The notes beneath the pieces were generated by a model, which saw only the letters and a program-made list of their open reading frames with translations, was not told the DNA's origin and did no database searches. A stretch of 64,000 nucleotides of DNA from Rhabditophanes sp. KR3021 (Eukaryota > Nematoda > Chromadorea > Rhabditida > Alloionematidae), in NCBI GenBank assembly GCA_963281155.1, contig CAUJLY010000001.1, forward strand, positions 3,348,001 to 3,412,000. Reading direction: 5' to 3'. Both the position numbers and the translations under genes were made by a program. The number at the start of each line of letters is the position of its first letter. Position 1 is the first letter of the stretch. Below are positions 24,035 to 36,529 of this stretch, one piece after another.

Positions 24035-24898
24035 TTATTTAAACAAATAGAGAATGAGAATAAAAATTAAAGCCCAAATATTTTTATTAATATTACAATC
24101 ATTTGGCCTGGTTATATTAGCTTTCTGTCCAAGTGTACTAATGGTTCCATAGACAGCACTTAAAACTGTGATATTAGATCTGTCTTTTTTAGGCACAAGC
24201 CTTCGATTGTTTTGATATGCCTCATTTTTTATTATAATTGGATTTGTCCTCGCTTCCACATCAAAAGAAGTAACAGAATTGGGTGTAGCTGGGACTAGTT
24301 CAAATACATTATCATCCGAATCTTTACTAATTGTGGATTCATCAATTGGTGAGTATTGAGACTCGTGATTACAATATTCACTCGAACAGATACATGCTAT
24401 GTAAGATACTGTTGCCTCTCCGTGAAACAATGGCTTCGACCGAATCAAATAACACCCATCCTTTTTTAACTTTATGTGGGTAGAAATTGAATTTCTCAAT
24501 ACCAAGTCCACACAACCACGGACAGTGAAATTTAAATCTAAAGGAAATCGTTGAAGCAAATTAATATGTTTGCACAAACCTTTGTTAGCTGATAAAGTTA
24601 TGCAGCTATTTCTTCCGGGTGAACATAACTGACTGTTTACGTCAACGTTGCCGTGGCCTAACACTTTTTGGCGAACTATTTCTGCATGACATACTTTTGA
24701 GGATGAATCTGGAGGCCAGTGGAAAACATCTCTCTGACTACCGATTATTCTTCTGAGCAAAGGGTCGATGTGTCGTGAATCAGAAATACAGTTGTAGCAT
24801 CCGAAACCTTAAATATATATTTTTAATTAAAAAGACGATAACATACCGTTTATTTGTAGTATATTTAAAAGGAAAAATACAAATATCAAAAGACCCAT
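24035..24898 (-). CDS. Ly6/uPAR-like GPI-anchored surface protein
   Basis: Two exons (24847-24898 and 24035-24807; 39-bp intron splitting a Gly codon) give 274 aa. Exon 1 is exactly a signal peptide (MGLLIFVFFLLNILQING). The mature protein opens with GCYNCISD, has about ten Cys including LCSPGRNSCITL, and closes the domain with CICSSEYCN, the C..CxxxxCN ending of three-finger (LU) domains. A linker rich in Ser/Thr/Asn leads to a terminal hydrophobic stretch (IWALIFILILYLF) consistent with a GPI-attachment signal. Expected to sit on the outer plasma membrane. Ligand unknown. Confidence 0.75.
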
Positions 24899-25019
24899 CT
24901 TCGAAAATAAATTGCAAGCCATTTGCTCAGCTAAAAATAGACAAATTTGTTGATACTATAGATATTTGGGAATGCATGCAACAATATGTTTTATTCGACT
25001 CATCATATACAGAATATTG

Positions 25020-25663
25020 AAAAGAGTTAGACAATCTTGACGATCCTAAATACTAACAAACAAGGAAAGTATTTATTTTTTGGCAAAAAACAATTTCAAC
25101 TCTATTAAATATTAAACTGGACCTACTTAAAATGCTCTCTTAAGAGTTCTTTTTAGGAAGGAATATGAGCGTAGGAGAATGAATAAGAGCATAGGAGAAT
25201 GAATAAGGCGATTGTGCAGCAAAAGTTGACTGAATCCATTTATTTAATGCATGTTCTTATTTCCTTCAATTGTCTATTCAGACATTTACAACTACTTTTC
25301 AGTACTTATCAATACTCTCGTGATTATTGGTCCACAACCTTCAAACCCTTAGAGATGTAACTTTTGACTGGTAATGTTAATGGATGGGTACAAACTGAAA
25401 AGTGACATTTCTACAATTACATATTTTCAAATAGAATTTTTGATTAGCCAAATATTTTTTATGTATTGTCAAACATTATTCTTATATCTATTGCATTTTT
25501 TATTTATTTTGACATAACAATTTGTTGATCCATTAACAATTTTTATGGTATCTATTCATATTTACAAAAGATCTCTTTGTTGATATATATCTGTGTTCTG
25601 TACTATAATATAAAAATGATTTGTGTATAAAGAATTTATTTATTGAAAATTAAATGTATTCTG
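25020..25663. other. Intergenic with a small direct repeat
   Basis: Contains a two-copy direct repeat near 25166-25207 (units around AGGAGAATGAATAAG). Otherwise AT-rich and featureless. Confidence 0.4.
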
Positions 25664-25909
25664 ATGAGTGAAATTGCCCGTAAGTTTGGTAATGACCGGC
25701 AGTTAAAATATAGAAATTACACACAATCTTGGGAAACACAAAGGCAGCAAATAGCTGGAGCACAGAGGCAAATTGTATCATCAACTTGGCCAGTTGGACG
25801 GCAACACCATGAATACAGGCATATAACAAGATATGAAAAAACGAATAGACCCAATAAAATTAGTAGTATAATTACATATAGTTCCATTTTTAGATTGCTT
25901 CTATTATAG
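25664..25909 (+). CDS. Short ORF, possible small protein
   Basis: An 81-codon ATG-started frame, hydrophilic and Gln/Arg-rich (ETQRQQIAGAQRQ) with a hydrophobic end (ISSIITYSSIFRLLLL). Its non-AT-rich composition is unusual for a random frame here. No family recognised and no flanking splice signals seen; it may be one exon of a larger gene or chance. Confidence 0.3.
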   Translation: MSEIARKFGNDRQLKYRNYTQSWETQRQQIAGAQRQIVSSTWPVGRQHHEYRHITRYEKTNRPNKISSIITYSSIFRLLLL

Positions 25910-26330
25910 TTTAAGATAAGTATTTATTTATAATAGATTACTTTTATTATATTTAGTTTGGGATAAGTAATTTGTATATATTTGACGAATATCTTCTGTT
26001 CTAAAAGCAGTTTATACAATATGAAAAATCAATTTTAAAATAACAGCAACAAACACATTAAACACGAGGTATGATATAATCAACGAAGGGTCGTTTGGAA
26101 TGCGAATTAAATCTCTTTACCAATCGCATTAAACAAGTTGAGTAAAAACTCAATTGGCGTAAATGGATAGTATTTAACACACTTCATTTAGGTTCATGCT
26201 TCTCAAATAGTGGAATACTTACTTGTCTCGTTGTTTAATGATTTTTATTGAACACAGACATTTGATTGAGAAGTAAATATTAAGTTGTTTTTATTTAAAT
26301 AAACAGTAAAGTTGATTATTAAGTAGAAGA
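25910..26330. other. Intergenic
   Basis: AT-rich 3' flank of the exonuclease gene; nothing supported. Confidence 0.35.
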
Positions 26331-27427
26331 TTAAAAAGGAAATTTATAACAATTATTATCCACATACTTCACAAAATCTTTTCCGTAAGCCATACAGATC
26401 TTGAGGATAGCTTCGGTGTCAGCTGAAGCACGATGAGCATCAAAATGTCCACCTATAATCGTGTCATATAACAACTTTTGATTGACCTTTTGCTTTGGCG
26501 GCTTGTAAGGTGGCAACAAATAATTTTGTTCGGGTGATTCTACAAAACAACTAGGGTATCTTTGAGTAAGTGACTTTGATTTGACTTCGTTTAAATATAT
26601 ATTAACTAATTCCTGAGACATTTTGTCCAAAGTCGGATCCTCTGATTTGGTGCTGGTGATGATCCTTGTAATTTCGCTTAAGAATGTTCCTTCAATCCTA
26701 TCAATTGCTTCTAAACTATCAGCAAAGTATAATCCCTCAATACTACGAAACTGTTCTAATATATTAGTCTTATTTGCACCACTATCTCGTGTTAGTTGAC
26801 CAAACAAGATAGGATAGTCGAAACATATTCCATTGTGAGCAATAATGACTGCAGGCTTTGCCACATTTTGTAAAAAATGATATATTACATTCCATTCTTG
26901 GTGGAAATGATTTTTTGATGTTAACACTTCCTGAGTTAAATAGAATGCGGGAATTGTGTCGACTTTGTAGTTATATTGACACCATTCATTTTCATTAAAG
27001 GGTAAATTGAATTGCAAGCTCAAGTCGTTTGTAGAGATAAACTTAACATCCCCATTGTTTATCTCGTTCATTCCCTTTTCAAATAGTCTTTTTGGAATTG
27101 AGCGTAAAGAGAGTTCTGTTATGTGAGGCATGTTTTTGACATGATCTAAAATATTATTACTTGTTAACATATTCAATTCAACTTACTTGACACACTATCG
27201 ACATTCAACTTTAAGAGATCTTCTAATGTTTTCCCAGGATTTTTTCCCTTTAAGCTTGTTATGTAAGGAATTAAACCACTTGGGATAAGACCGGTCGTCT
27301 CAAAATCAAGGAAAATATAGCTTGCAGGATCAAATGGAGTTAAATTTTGAACAGCAACCGTTTTTAATCCTCTAGTCCATTGGTACAGCTTTGTCAATCC
27401 TGTTATCATGTTGAATACAAATATCAT
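26331..27427 (-). CDS. TREX-type 3'-5' exonuclease
   Basis: Two exons (27187-27427, 26331-27145; 41-bp intron) give 351 aa. DEDDh exonuclease motifs are in place: Exo I FLDFETTGL (residues about 38-46), Exo II AHNGICFDYPIL in the middle, and Exo III HRASADTEAIL near the end, supplying the four acids and the general-base His. The HN..FD.P form of Exo II and the HRA.AD form of Exo III are typical of TREX1/TREX2, which degrade DNA 3' ends. It is longer than TREX2 (about 236 aa) because of inserts before Exo II and between Exo II and III. Some TREX1 proteins carry a C-terminal TM; none is seen here. Acts on DNA in nucleus or cytosol. Confidence 0.88.
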
Positions 27428-27785
27428 TTTGATTTAAACAAATAACGAATAATGACATTACCCAGCAAAAGCTCTTATTCTAAAAAGAAAATGATTGGAA
27501 CGAGATGTATTCTAAATAAAAAATGAAATTCGAAAGGTATAGTAAAATTGTTAATGGTTCCTCCCTAAATCTATGTACTACTAATATAATATATATCTTT
27601 CTTATATATTACCTTTTTCCTTAATAAAGTATTTTTGTTTGATACCTTCTTGTTAGGAAAAATAAAAAAGTGTTGTATCAAAACTTAAATTTTAGTTTCT
27701 TAAAAAAGGAATAAGCAATGAATGAGGTATTAATTTATTAAATAAGACAAGCTTAAATTACAAATATAAAAAATGATACAAATAT

Positions 27786-29017
27786 TCATTTTAGGTGGAA
27801 AAATTGAGAAAGGTTTGAAAAAGCACGTCTTATCGTTCTTCTTTTCTTAGATTTCCCATCATTAATTTGAGTAGACACATTTTGAACTGTGATTTCATCT
27901 TCATTAATACTTTCAATAGACTTATTAGTTAGCAAAATGATTTTATCATCTGGGACGATATTGCAATCTAAAGATAGATTGTTGTCACTCTTATACATCT
28001 TTTCAGTGACCTCCTTTTTTCCGCATTCTAGATTCTTTTTGCAAGGTGGACCGTCCACAATAGGAACTTTCTTGACTTCTTCATCAGAATCACCAAATAA
28101 AAGAGTTTCTTTGATCATTTCAATTTTAGAAGCGACAATAGTCTTGGGGTCTTTTTGCAACTCAATTTCATCAACAATCAAGTGTCTGACATATTCAGTT
28201 TCTTTGACACTAACATTCATAGGATGTTCTTCAAAGGAAGCAATTTTCTCTTCATCATAAATTGATTCGTCACTCGTACTGTCTCCTTTAAGTTGTTTTA
28301 GCCTAGCAAATAAACGGTGATTTTGTTCTCTCAACTCATTATCTGTCTTCTTGTAGCTTAAAACATTATTTTTGCTTTCAGCATTCACATCTTGAAGACG
28401 AATCAAGTCGGCTTTACATTTTTGCAATTCAATTTCAAGAGAAACAATTAAATCAGACTTGTGTTCAATACTTTTCCCAAGTTCCTTAATTATTCCCTCA
28501 TTTTGAATGATTTGATGGTCCTGTTCGGAATTTGTTGGGTGTCCTTTAATCATATCAAACCCCTGATGACGAATAAATGCAATTTGATCTAAGCAACGGC
28601 TAAGCTCTTTTCTCTTATTCTCCGAACCAGCATTAGAATGATGAGTATCCTTGACAAACGGTTCCTTAGTCAAGAAAGACAGGTATTGGGTGATATCAGT
28701 AAGCATATTTATGAATGAATTGCTAACAGAGTTTGCCCAAACTTTGCTGTTTTCATCGACTGCCTCCATTTGAATTAGTACCTTAACCAATGCAGCATAA
28801 TTCGAATAACACTTATTTTTAAAAAGAGTGTCTTCTGTCTTTGGATAATCCTTGAAATGGAAAGCCATTCTGTGCGCGGCATGATCAATGTAAGGTGTTT
28901 TTTCCATTTCCCCAATCATCCTTTCTAATTTTAGTGGTAAAATTGCCTATAACAAAAAAAAGTAAATTGATGACAAGTTCCATGATAAAATACCTTGTGA
29001 GACCTACTCCGAGACAT
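27786..29017 (-). CDS. Coiled-coil protein, unknown function
   Basis: Two exons give 394 aa. A 24-bp first exon (28994-29017) encodes MSRSRSHK and joins in phase 0 to 27786-28946. Residues about 145-230 are strongly heptad-like (KELGKSIEHKSDLIVSLEIE, then the NELREQNHRLFARLKQL block), indicating a coiled coil. The second half is acidic and hydrophilic, with a basic C-terminus (KSKKRRTIRRAFSNLSQFF). No enzymatic motif or TM segment. It could be a cytoskeletal or centrosomal scaffold, but that is only inference. The small first exon relies on a GTATTT donor and a TTATAG acceptor. Confidence 0.65.
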
Positions 29018-29301
29018 TTAGTTTAACTATGACAAGATTATTTTCAAAAATTGTGCACTTTAGTTCTGAAAGGAATTTAGTTGGACTAGCATTTAAATTT
29101 TACTACATGTAATTCTGGAAGGAAATATTCAAAGTAGATTGTCCATTTGGCTGAAAAGATGTATCAAGACAAGAAGTCTAAACAGTCGTGGTTAGAGGCC
29201 CCAACTTTAATTAATTTTTCTATGTTAAATTGGGAGAAAACAAAGCATGAGCCCAACACATTACTTACATTGTGTGATCAGTTTATTATCGCTTTGTTGA
29301 A

Positions 29302-29892
29302 ATGACTTTATTGGCTTTATGTGTTGCTTCAATTTTATTTGCAACTGTTGCTTTTGCTGTTAAATTCTATTATTCTTCTCCTAAAAATGGTAAGTTATAG
29401 CAACTTTAATAAATACTAAAAGACAATTAATTTGCAATTATTAATAAAATATTTTCAGAAACAGAATGTAACTCAGACATTTTTTCTGTTACCGAGGAAG
29501 TATACTATAATGATGAAAGCGATGTTAATAATACATTTATTATGGAAAAGAATGTGGAAGAATATTTGTCAGACCTCGATAGTTCTTTGCAAAACATCGT
29601 ATTGGAAGAAACTATTTTAAACGACACACGCTTAGACTTTATACTCGGAGATGACTCATGGGAGGAAGAATCGGTTTTCAATCGTGGCACAGGTGATAAA
29701 TCTAGCAGTACACTTGACTTTAACACTGCCTACTATAAATTATCAAACTTTGATGAGGACTTGGAAGAAATCGCTCTTCAATCGTTTGAAAAATGTAAAG
29801 ATGACAGTGAATTGAAGAAAATATGGCTTCCTTTAACGAATCAATCTCGTATTTGTAACAAAAATGACGCACGAATTAGATCAATTTCTTAA
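29302..29892 (+). CDS. Acidic signal-anchored protein, unknown
   Basis: Two exons (29302-29389, 29459-29892; 69-bp intron with GTAAGT and TTTTCAG) give 173 aa. Residues 1-22 (TLLALCVASILFATVAFAVKFYY) form a signal peptide or signal anchor. The rest is highly acidic (SDLDSSLQNIVLEE, FDEDLEEIALQSFEKCKDD) with a basic tail. No domain recognised. Divergent to the neighbouring coiled-coil gene; their starts are under 300 bp apart, so a shared promoter region is possible. Confidence 0.6.
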
Positions 29893-31352
29893 CTTTTAAT
29901 TGAATTTAAATTACATTTATATCTTTGTTCGGATAAGCATCATTGCAATATTATGTCAATACTTCTTTTGTATAGTAAATTTTTCTTTATAAAGACATAC
30001 TTGGTTTATTTGCTCATTTTTATATTACTTAATTGTAGTTTTGTTTAAAATAATCCTTTATGAAAAAATATTATTTCGAGTGCTTTACGCATTTTTGAAG
30101 ACTTTTAACTATTATTCATTTAACTAGGATTTTGTTTAATTCATATTAAGTATGATATTTAAATGAATGAACTGCTATTAAATTAACTTACTTCTTCCTA
30201 TTAATATTTAGAATGCTCTTTTTTCAAGTGATACGCTGATTACAATCACCAAAACACTCAAATCAAAACCATAGTTCTGATTTTGCAGGAAAGATTTTTA
30301 TTGTTTTTATATCTAACATTTAATCATTCATTTCCTAGCTTTGCATAAATTAATTTTTCAATATTATTTAAAACAACATTAATATGTATAAATTTTGCAA
30401 AGAAGATATCAAATATAATTTCTCCGTTAAACATCAATGATTATTTGCTTCTATGACAAATAATTTAAATAATTTGATTTTTTAAAATTTAAATGAATCA
30501 TCATGGAATTTCCTTCATGCAAACGTTCATCAAACCGGCCCTTTCCGAAGCTTTTCTACTTAAATGTCATATTTGTATACATATTTATTTTACTACCGCG
30601 CTTTGTTCGCCCTTGCATTCATGATATCATTATAAGTTTTATTTGTGTACATTTATCGGACTGATAACTTATCAAAAGAACGCATATTCACCTTTATTCA
30701 TTTTTACTACATAGCATTTGCTCAATAATTACTACACATTTAATAATGTTCGCCTGTACATATTAACTTTTTTACACTATCATATTTCATTATAGTCTAA
30801 ATCACTTTTCATGTCCTTATTATTAGAGATTCTTAGCATACAAAAATATTTTACTAAAACATTTTTTATCAAAAAGTTATAATAAATTTTAATAGTATAT
30901 GTTACTCATCCACTTCTTATGTAAATCAAAAATTAATTTGACACATTACTAATCCACATAAAAGGTAAGTAAATAATCTATAAATGCACCTAAATACGCT
31001 ATTTATATACATTCTCTATATCATAGAACATATATCGACTGCTTTCTTAAACAAATTTGTGTCTAAAGCAATATTACCTTTATCATTTCAGCAAATAGAA
31101 TCAACCTCATTCTCACATTCTAATCAAAAATTTTAAATCCAATTTCCCATATTCATTGTTGCTAGATATATCATGCATGGGGTTTAAATAAAAACGTTAT
31201 TAGGTTTACCTCGTTGTCATCGACAATTGATTTGTTTGGTATATTTTGATAAAGTATTTGAATATTCATTAATCTATTCTATCTCACCACAGAGAGCTGT
31301 TTTTCAGGACCTACTCAACGAAAAGGTAAACTTTGACAGTTTGCTATTAAAA
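29893..31352. other. Intergenic 1.46 kb
   Basis: AT-rich, stop-dense on both strands. No RNA or exon supported, although an upstream non-coding exon of the PLPP gene may lie near 31230-31330. Confidence 0.4.
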
Positions 31353-32688
31353 ATGATCAAATTTTATTTTAAACTAGCGGGTAGCATCATTTTCATTGTT
31401 TTTATTGGTAGGTTTCATTTATATGAACTAATTAATTACATCTAACTGGATGGTTCTAATTTAGTCGCATTTGCTGTCATATTTGGGTATCTTGTTGAAC
31501 CAACAAAACGAGGATTTTTCTGTGGAGATGAATCCATTAATTATCCTTTCCGAGAGGACACCGTCAAGCAATGGGTTGTTTTGATCGCTTGTGTCCCACC
31601 GGCGTTGATTTTCTTGGCATTAGGCGAAATGTATGTTCTACTGATGAAGTCGACTAACAACACACTAAACAAGAAGAAATATGGTATTGCTTTAGCAAGG
31701 TGTTTTGTTATGTACCTATGGGTATGTATCATATCATACTCTTTACCATTTTTTACACTAAAAACATCTATTTAAGGGTATCGGAATTTTGTTTGCACTT
31801 TTGAATACGGCTAAAATTACAATTGGGAGATTGAGGCCCCATTTTTTGGCTGTTTGCATGCCCAATGTCGATATCAGAAACTGTCTACCGAATACGTTTA
31901 TCACTGAATACGTTTGTACCAATCCAGATACAAAAAAAGTAAAAGATAGTCGTGTATCTTTTCCTAGCAATCATTCAGCGTTCAGTTTCTACACAGCCGT
32001 ATTTATTGCTGTAAGTTTTTCAAATTTTTTGTACAAAACTGAACATAAATTAACTATCTTTCACAAACTTCCACGTATTTATGTGAGCATTGTATTAAAA
32101 ACACTCATTACATTTGTATATGAATAATTCGTAAGCATAATATTGTGAGCAACAAATTCAAATTCCCGTCTGTGTGCTATTAAAAAACAACATACATTAT
32201 TTTTGATCAAAACACATATAAATAACTTGTTTACGGATATAACACTAATGTTCACATTTTAGTATTACATTGAACATCGCTTTCGCTTTTTCAACAAAGT
32301 TCAATTATTACCTAACTTTATCCAATTTGTAGTGATTGCACTTGCTACATGTTGTGCTTTAAGTAGAATTACCGACAATATGCACCACCCGACCGATGTA
32401 CTCGCAGGTAAGTATCAATCACAAAATTAACTTTAAATAAAGATTCAACTGTGTGATATTATCTGTCTTTAAAGAAAGAGTATACTCTTGTTCAGTGTTC
32501 ATTAAACAAATCATAACCCCTTTACAGGAACAATAGCAGGATCATTGTTAGGATTATACTTCTCGCACAAAACAATATCATATCACTGGAAATGTCCTAC
32601 TATTATAGCCAAAGTTCAGGATCGTGAATATCCCCTGCCGATTACTAACCATAATTACTATAATCGCAACGACAGATTGCACATATAA
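31353..32688 (+). CDS. Lipid phosphate phosphatase (PAP2/PLPP), copy 1
   Basis: Five exons (31353-31407, 31465-31721, 31777-32010, 32263-32407, 32528-32688) give 283 aa. The third intron is 252 bp, long for this window. Six membrane segments and the PAP2 catalytic signature are visible: KITIGRLRP (C1), FPSNHSAFSF (C2) and SRITDNMHHPTDV (C3). The family C2 motif is PSGH; here Gly is replaced by Asn, while the catalytic His and the C3 SR......H...D residues remain. It dephosphorylates lipid phosphates (phosphatidate, LPA, S1P) at the plasma or ER membrane. It is a tandem paralogue of the gene at 34.3-35.2 kb, sharing KRGFFC..SI.YP...DTV after the first TM. Confidence 0.88.
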
Positions 32689-32868
32689 TACAATGTGCGA
32701 TTATTTATTGTTACAAGGTTACTTTATTAAATATGAATAAAAAATTGAATATAATCACCGTCGTTTCATTTAAACTTCTCTCTTCCAAAATTAGGTTTAT
32801 TAAATAAATATTATTATTGATAATCTTTCGAAGCAACATTGTCTTTTCTTCATTCATTACCGTTTCTA

Positions 32869-34306
32869 TCCTGGTCGACAAACGTTTTGACAACTTTGTA
32901 GTCTTAGCTGCCTTACAGCTATATTTATACAATTAGATTCATTAGATAGAGAATCGAAAATTACATAAGACGAGCTAATAACTATATTTTATTGAAAGAT
33001 ATCCAGTGCGTTATAGCCAAAAAAACAAAAAATAGTACGACAAAAGTTTTGGCCACTTTTTAAAAATATTTATTACCTTTTCCACCCCCATTCTTATCCA
33101 TTAATTTGATCTCCTTTTTCATCAATTAACATTAGCCAGCGACTTATACAATGCTTGGATGACACTTAGTTTCATATTTCTAGCACTTCTCTTAATTGCA
33201 GTAATTAGTTTTCCTTTATCTGTAAATTGTCCATTTTTGTAAACTTCGCGTTGCATAATACTCCAGGCATCCTCAATTGTATTTAGATCAGGAGAACGAG
33301 CTGACCAAGACATAACATCATACTTTCAAGTACAAATAAATCTTTAGCTTTGTTTGCTTCATGTATTTTCGAGTTGTCTTGCATTAAGGTCCATGGTTTT
33401 TTCTTAGATTGCGTTTGAATCCAAGGAAAAATATTATAACTCAAGTTATCCACATATACCTTAGAGTCATATTTCCCTTCATGGATAGTAATCTACAATT
33501 TTCCATAATATGTAATTGCTCCAAAACCATTATTCCGCCACCTCTACTTTGATGCTTCGTTCTTTTAGGCTTGACGATTGATCCATTACTTTCGTAACAA
33601 TAACTCATTCGGCTATCAGGACCATTTAAATTGAATTGTTTCTCATGGGTAAAAACTATTTTTTCAAAATTGGTATGTTCGTTTATATGCTTTCTTGTAA
33701 GACGTAGTCTTTTTTCCTTATCCTCTTTAGATAGAAGTAACTTCTTGTGTATAGACTGATAGCTGAAATTCTCCTCTTTCATTCGACGTTCAATAGTGCG
33801 TGTTGATACATCTAAATCAAGAGCAGCTTGATAGTTGAAGAATTGACCAGATGCTGGTTTTGTATTTCCGTTCTTGCAAAACGAGTCATCCGTCTTAATT
33901 GTCTTGGTTTGAGTTCGTTTGGTCTTTCTTCTTCTTTGTCTTTTTAGATCGGTTTTGAACAATCCTTATGACGGTGCTCCTGGATACAAAGCATTTTTCT
34001 CCAATTTTGTTGTAGCTTTTGAGTTTAAAATATGTGATTGAACAATGCTAATACAAATAAACATGTATTGTTGATACGCGTTGTTTTGAAATAGTATCTG
34101 CAACTCTTTTTTCAAGAGTGGTTAAAATGTGTGTCGTTAGCATTTCTTGTTTTTTGCCCATTACTTACTGATTGTCTTTCGTTATAAAGTAAATTATGGC
34201 ATATGTTATGTTATTTTTGATTGTCTGTCTAATGGCACAAATTGTATACTTACAGCTTCAACACAACGAAAACTACAAAAGTAGTCAAAACTTTTGTCGA
34301 CCTGGA
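32869..34306 (-). mobile_element. Tc1/mariner element with IR/DR ends
   Basis: A 1,438-bp element bounded by TA on both sides (32867-32868 and 34307-34308). Its ends are inverted repeats of roughly 60 bp (left TCCTGGTCGACAAACGTTTTGACAA; right complement TCCAGGTCGACAAAAGTTTTGACTA). Inner copies of the GACAAAAGTTTTGGCCAC motif lie at about 33035-33056 (same orientation as the left end) and about 34117-34139 (inverted), giving the two-direct-repeat (IR/DR) layout known from Tc1-family elements such as Sleeping Beauty. It carries one transposase relic on the minus strand. The TA duplication fits Tc1/mariner target choice. Confidence 0.88.
33122..34161 (-). pseudogene. Tc1-type transposase, inactivated
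   Basis: From ATG 34161 the frame opens MGKKQEML and soon meets a stop; helix-turn-helix-like text (EKCFVSRSTVIRIVQ) follows in another frame. The DDE core is spread over three frames: VFTHEKQFNLNGPD, where the first catalytic Asp of the family SDEK motif is His; GGGIMVLEQL, followed by a shift; LMQDNSKIHEANKA with the second Asp; another shift; then ARSPDLNTIEDAWSIMQ carrying the third acidic site. At least two frameshifts (near 33475 and 33315) and the lost Asp mean no active enzyme. I describe it as it stands. Confidence 0.85.
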
Positions 34307-34318
34307 TAATTGAACGCT

Positions 34319-35249
34319 ATGAATTTTTCTAAAATTTGTGTCGGTCAAGGTGTTCTAAATGGATGCATATTTGTTGCAGTGTGTAAGTTCCTGCCATTGA
34401 TTTTATACTTTTACTTTTTTTGTTTCTATATTCATATTTTAGTTTGTGCCACCTATTATCAGCAATATCTGGCTAAGCCCTTCAAAAGAGGCTTTTTCTG
34501 TGATGATCAATCTATCTCATATCCATATCACGCGGATACAGTTACCATTTTGATGCTGATTTGCGTTTGCATCATTTCATGCTTTTTGACCTTTGTCGCA
34601 GGGGAGTTGTTCGTGTTCTACAATTCCGGCAATAAGGTTCCTCGAAAAGTGAGTAATTATTTTATAAATTCACTTTGCTTGTTGTTTCACTGCTTATATG
34701 GATTTCTGTTAGATTACCTGTTTGTAGTTATCTTCAAGCATACTATCGGAAGAAAAAGACCTCACTTTTTAGAGGTTTGCAAGCCAGACGTCTTAATAAA
34801 TGGTACATGCATTCATAACCAGTACATTACGGATTATACTTGTACAGGTGCTGAACGTCTTCAAAAAGATGCCCAAATGTCATTTCCTTCTGGTCATTCA
34901 TCCATCGCATTCTATTTTGCAACATTCCTATTTGTAAGTCGAACTTAATAGAAATATTATGTATTCATAACATCTTTTTTAGTGCTACTACCACAGACGG
35001 TCAAAGGTTTTTGATAAATTCGTTGTTGTCGCTTCCCTGATCAAGATATTTCTTTTGGGTGGTGCAGGATATTGTGCTTTCTCCCGTATCAGTGACTACA
35101 AACACCACCCAGAAGACATCCTTGTTGGAAGTTTTTTGGGAATAATCGGAGGATATTATTTTGAATCAAGAACTTTTTATGATGAAGAAGATATTTGTGA
35201 ACATACTATTCTTAACACCCAACGCTCCAACAAAGTAACGGATGCCTAA
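34319..35249 (+). CDS. Lipid phosphate phosphatase (PAP2/PLPP), copy 2
   Basis: Three exons (34319-34382, 34443-34933, 34983-35249; introns 60 and 49 bp) give 273 aa. All three PAP2 motifs are canonical: KHTIGRKRP, FPSGHSSIAFYF and SRISDYKHHPEDI, with six TM segments. Same reaction and membrane setting as copy 1. It differs in gene structure: the first intron sits in the same place, but later introns of copy 1 are missing. The ATG is only 12 bp after the right end of the Tc1 element, so its promoter and 5' UTR must lie inside, or have been separated by, that insertion. An in-frame TTG nine bases upstream is not a likely start. Confidence 0.9.
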
Positions 35250-36529
35250 CCCTTGAATAATATATTGTATTTTAGGCCAAAATTGTTCGAGTAATATACT
35301 TTTTCGACTCGTCTTTATTGCATATTTTATCAATTAATATTTTTAAAGATCATTTATTCATATACATATTTCACATAAACATCCCAAATTTTGAATACTT
35401 CTGTTATATTCAAATATGAACTGATTTATCAAATTGTTTAATGATTATTTAAAATATAAAGTTTATCTATTGTTTAATTAACTTCCATTTAATTTTCTTT
35501 GTTGATTTAATATTATGTACACTGCGCAACTTTGACACTTTTCAAAAGAATGTTGAAGTGATGATGAATTGCTATAACTTCCGATAAAATATTGAACTGA
35601 GCAATCTGTTAATCAACAAGCAAAGTCCTTTTTATATAAAAGTGGCATAAAAATCAAATGTTTATTTTTAGTCTATACATTCCATTTATAAATTACATAT
35701 AAATAAATACAAATCCTAATAATCCTTTTTAATCTGCAAAAATGTTGAATCTGTTATAATCAAAAGCAAATGTTCAATTTTAATCATAATATTAAATACT
35801 TTTCCATAACAACAAGATTAACTTGCTTATATGTCGCTATTTATTTAGGTATATTTTTTACGTGTCTGTTGATGGGTTAATCAAAACTAAAACGGGATAA
35901 ATTATAAAAAGCAATAAATATATACAATTATCAATCAAAAATAGTGCGGCAATTGAATTCTCACTAACATCCAAAGACAAATGTTTGTCATACTTGATCC
36001 TTTTTTCTATTTTCAAATGAACTGTTTAATCTTATCCTTTTACCAATATAAACATGTTTCAATCAGACAAATTTAGATTATGTTTAGAAATTTCATAACT
36101 AATCTTATTTGCTAATAAAATGTGACCGTTGTTTTGTGTGAAATCACTAGTCACAAATAATTGCAATGTGAATCGTTATAACGAAAGTCACAAAATAATT
36201 TGCTTTGCATGAGAAAGTGATTTTACTATTCAGTTATCAAACAATATTGATAAGTAATAGTCACAAATAAAAAAGTTGTTTTTAAATGAAAATCACTTAC
36301 GAATGCATAGTTTCAACCAACTTTAATCATATATAACAAAATAAAAATGCATTAGTAATAAACTTTGCAAATACATTTACAAATTGGAAAACAATATTTG
36401 AGATAATATCATGTACATTAAAGATATCAAAATATGTATTTATTAACAAATATGAAGATACTGAAATTTTTATTAGATAATATTAAGATGTGTATTAGTT
36501 AATATGACAATTTGCACTTTTATTATGAT
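35250..36529. other. Intergenic 1.28 kb
   Basis: Very AT-rich and stop-dense; no exon, RNA or clear repeat. Confidence 0.4.

Noticed and set aside
27889..28260. Plus-strand 123-codon Ser/Leu-rich frame
   Set aside because: Antisense of the acidic half of the coiled-coil protein; sense strand has the spliced model.
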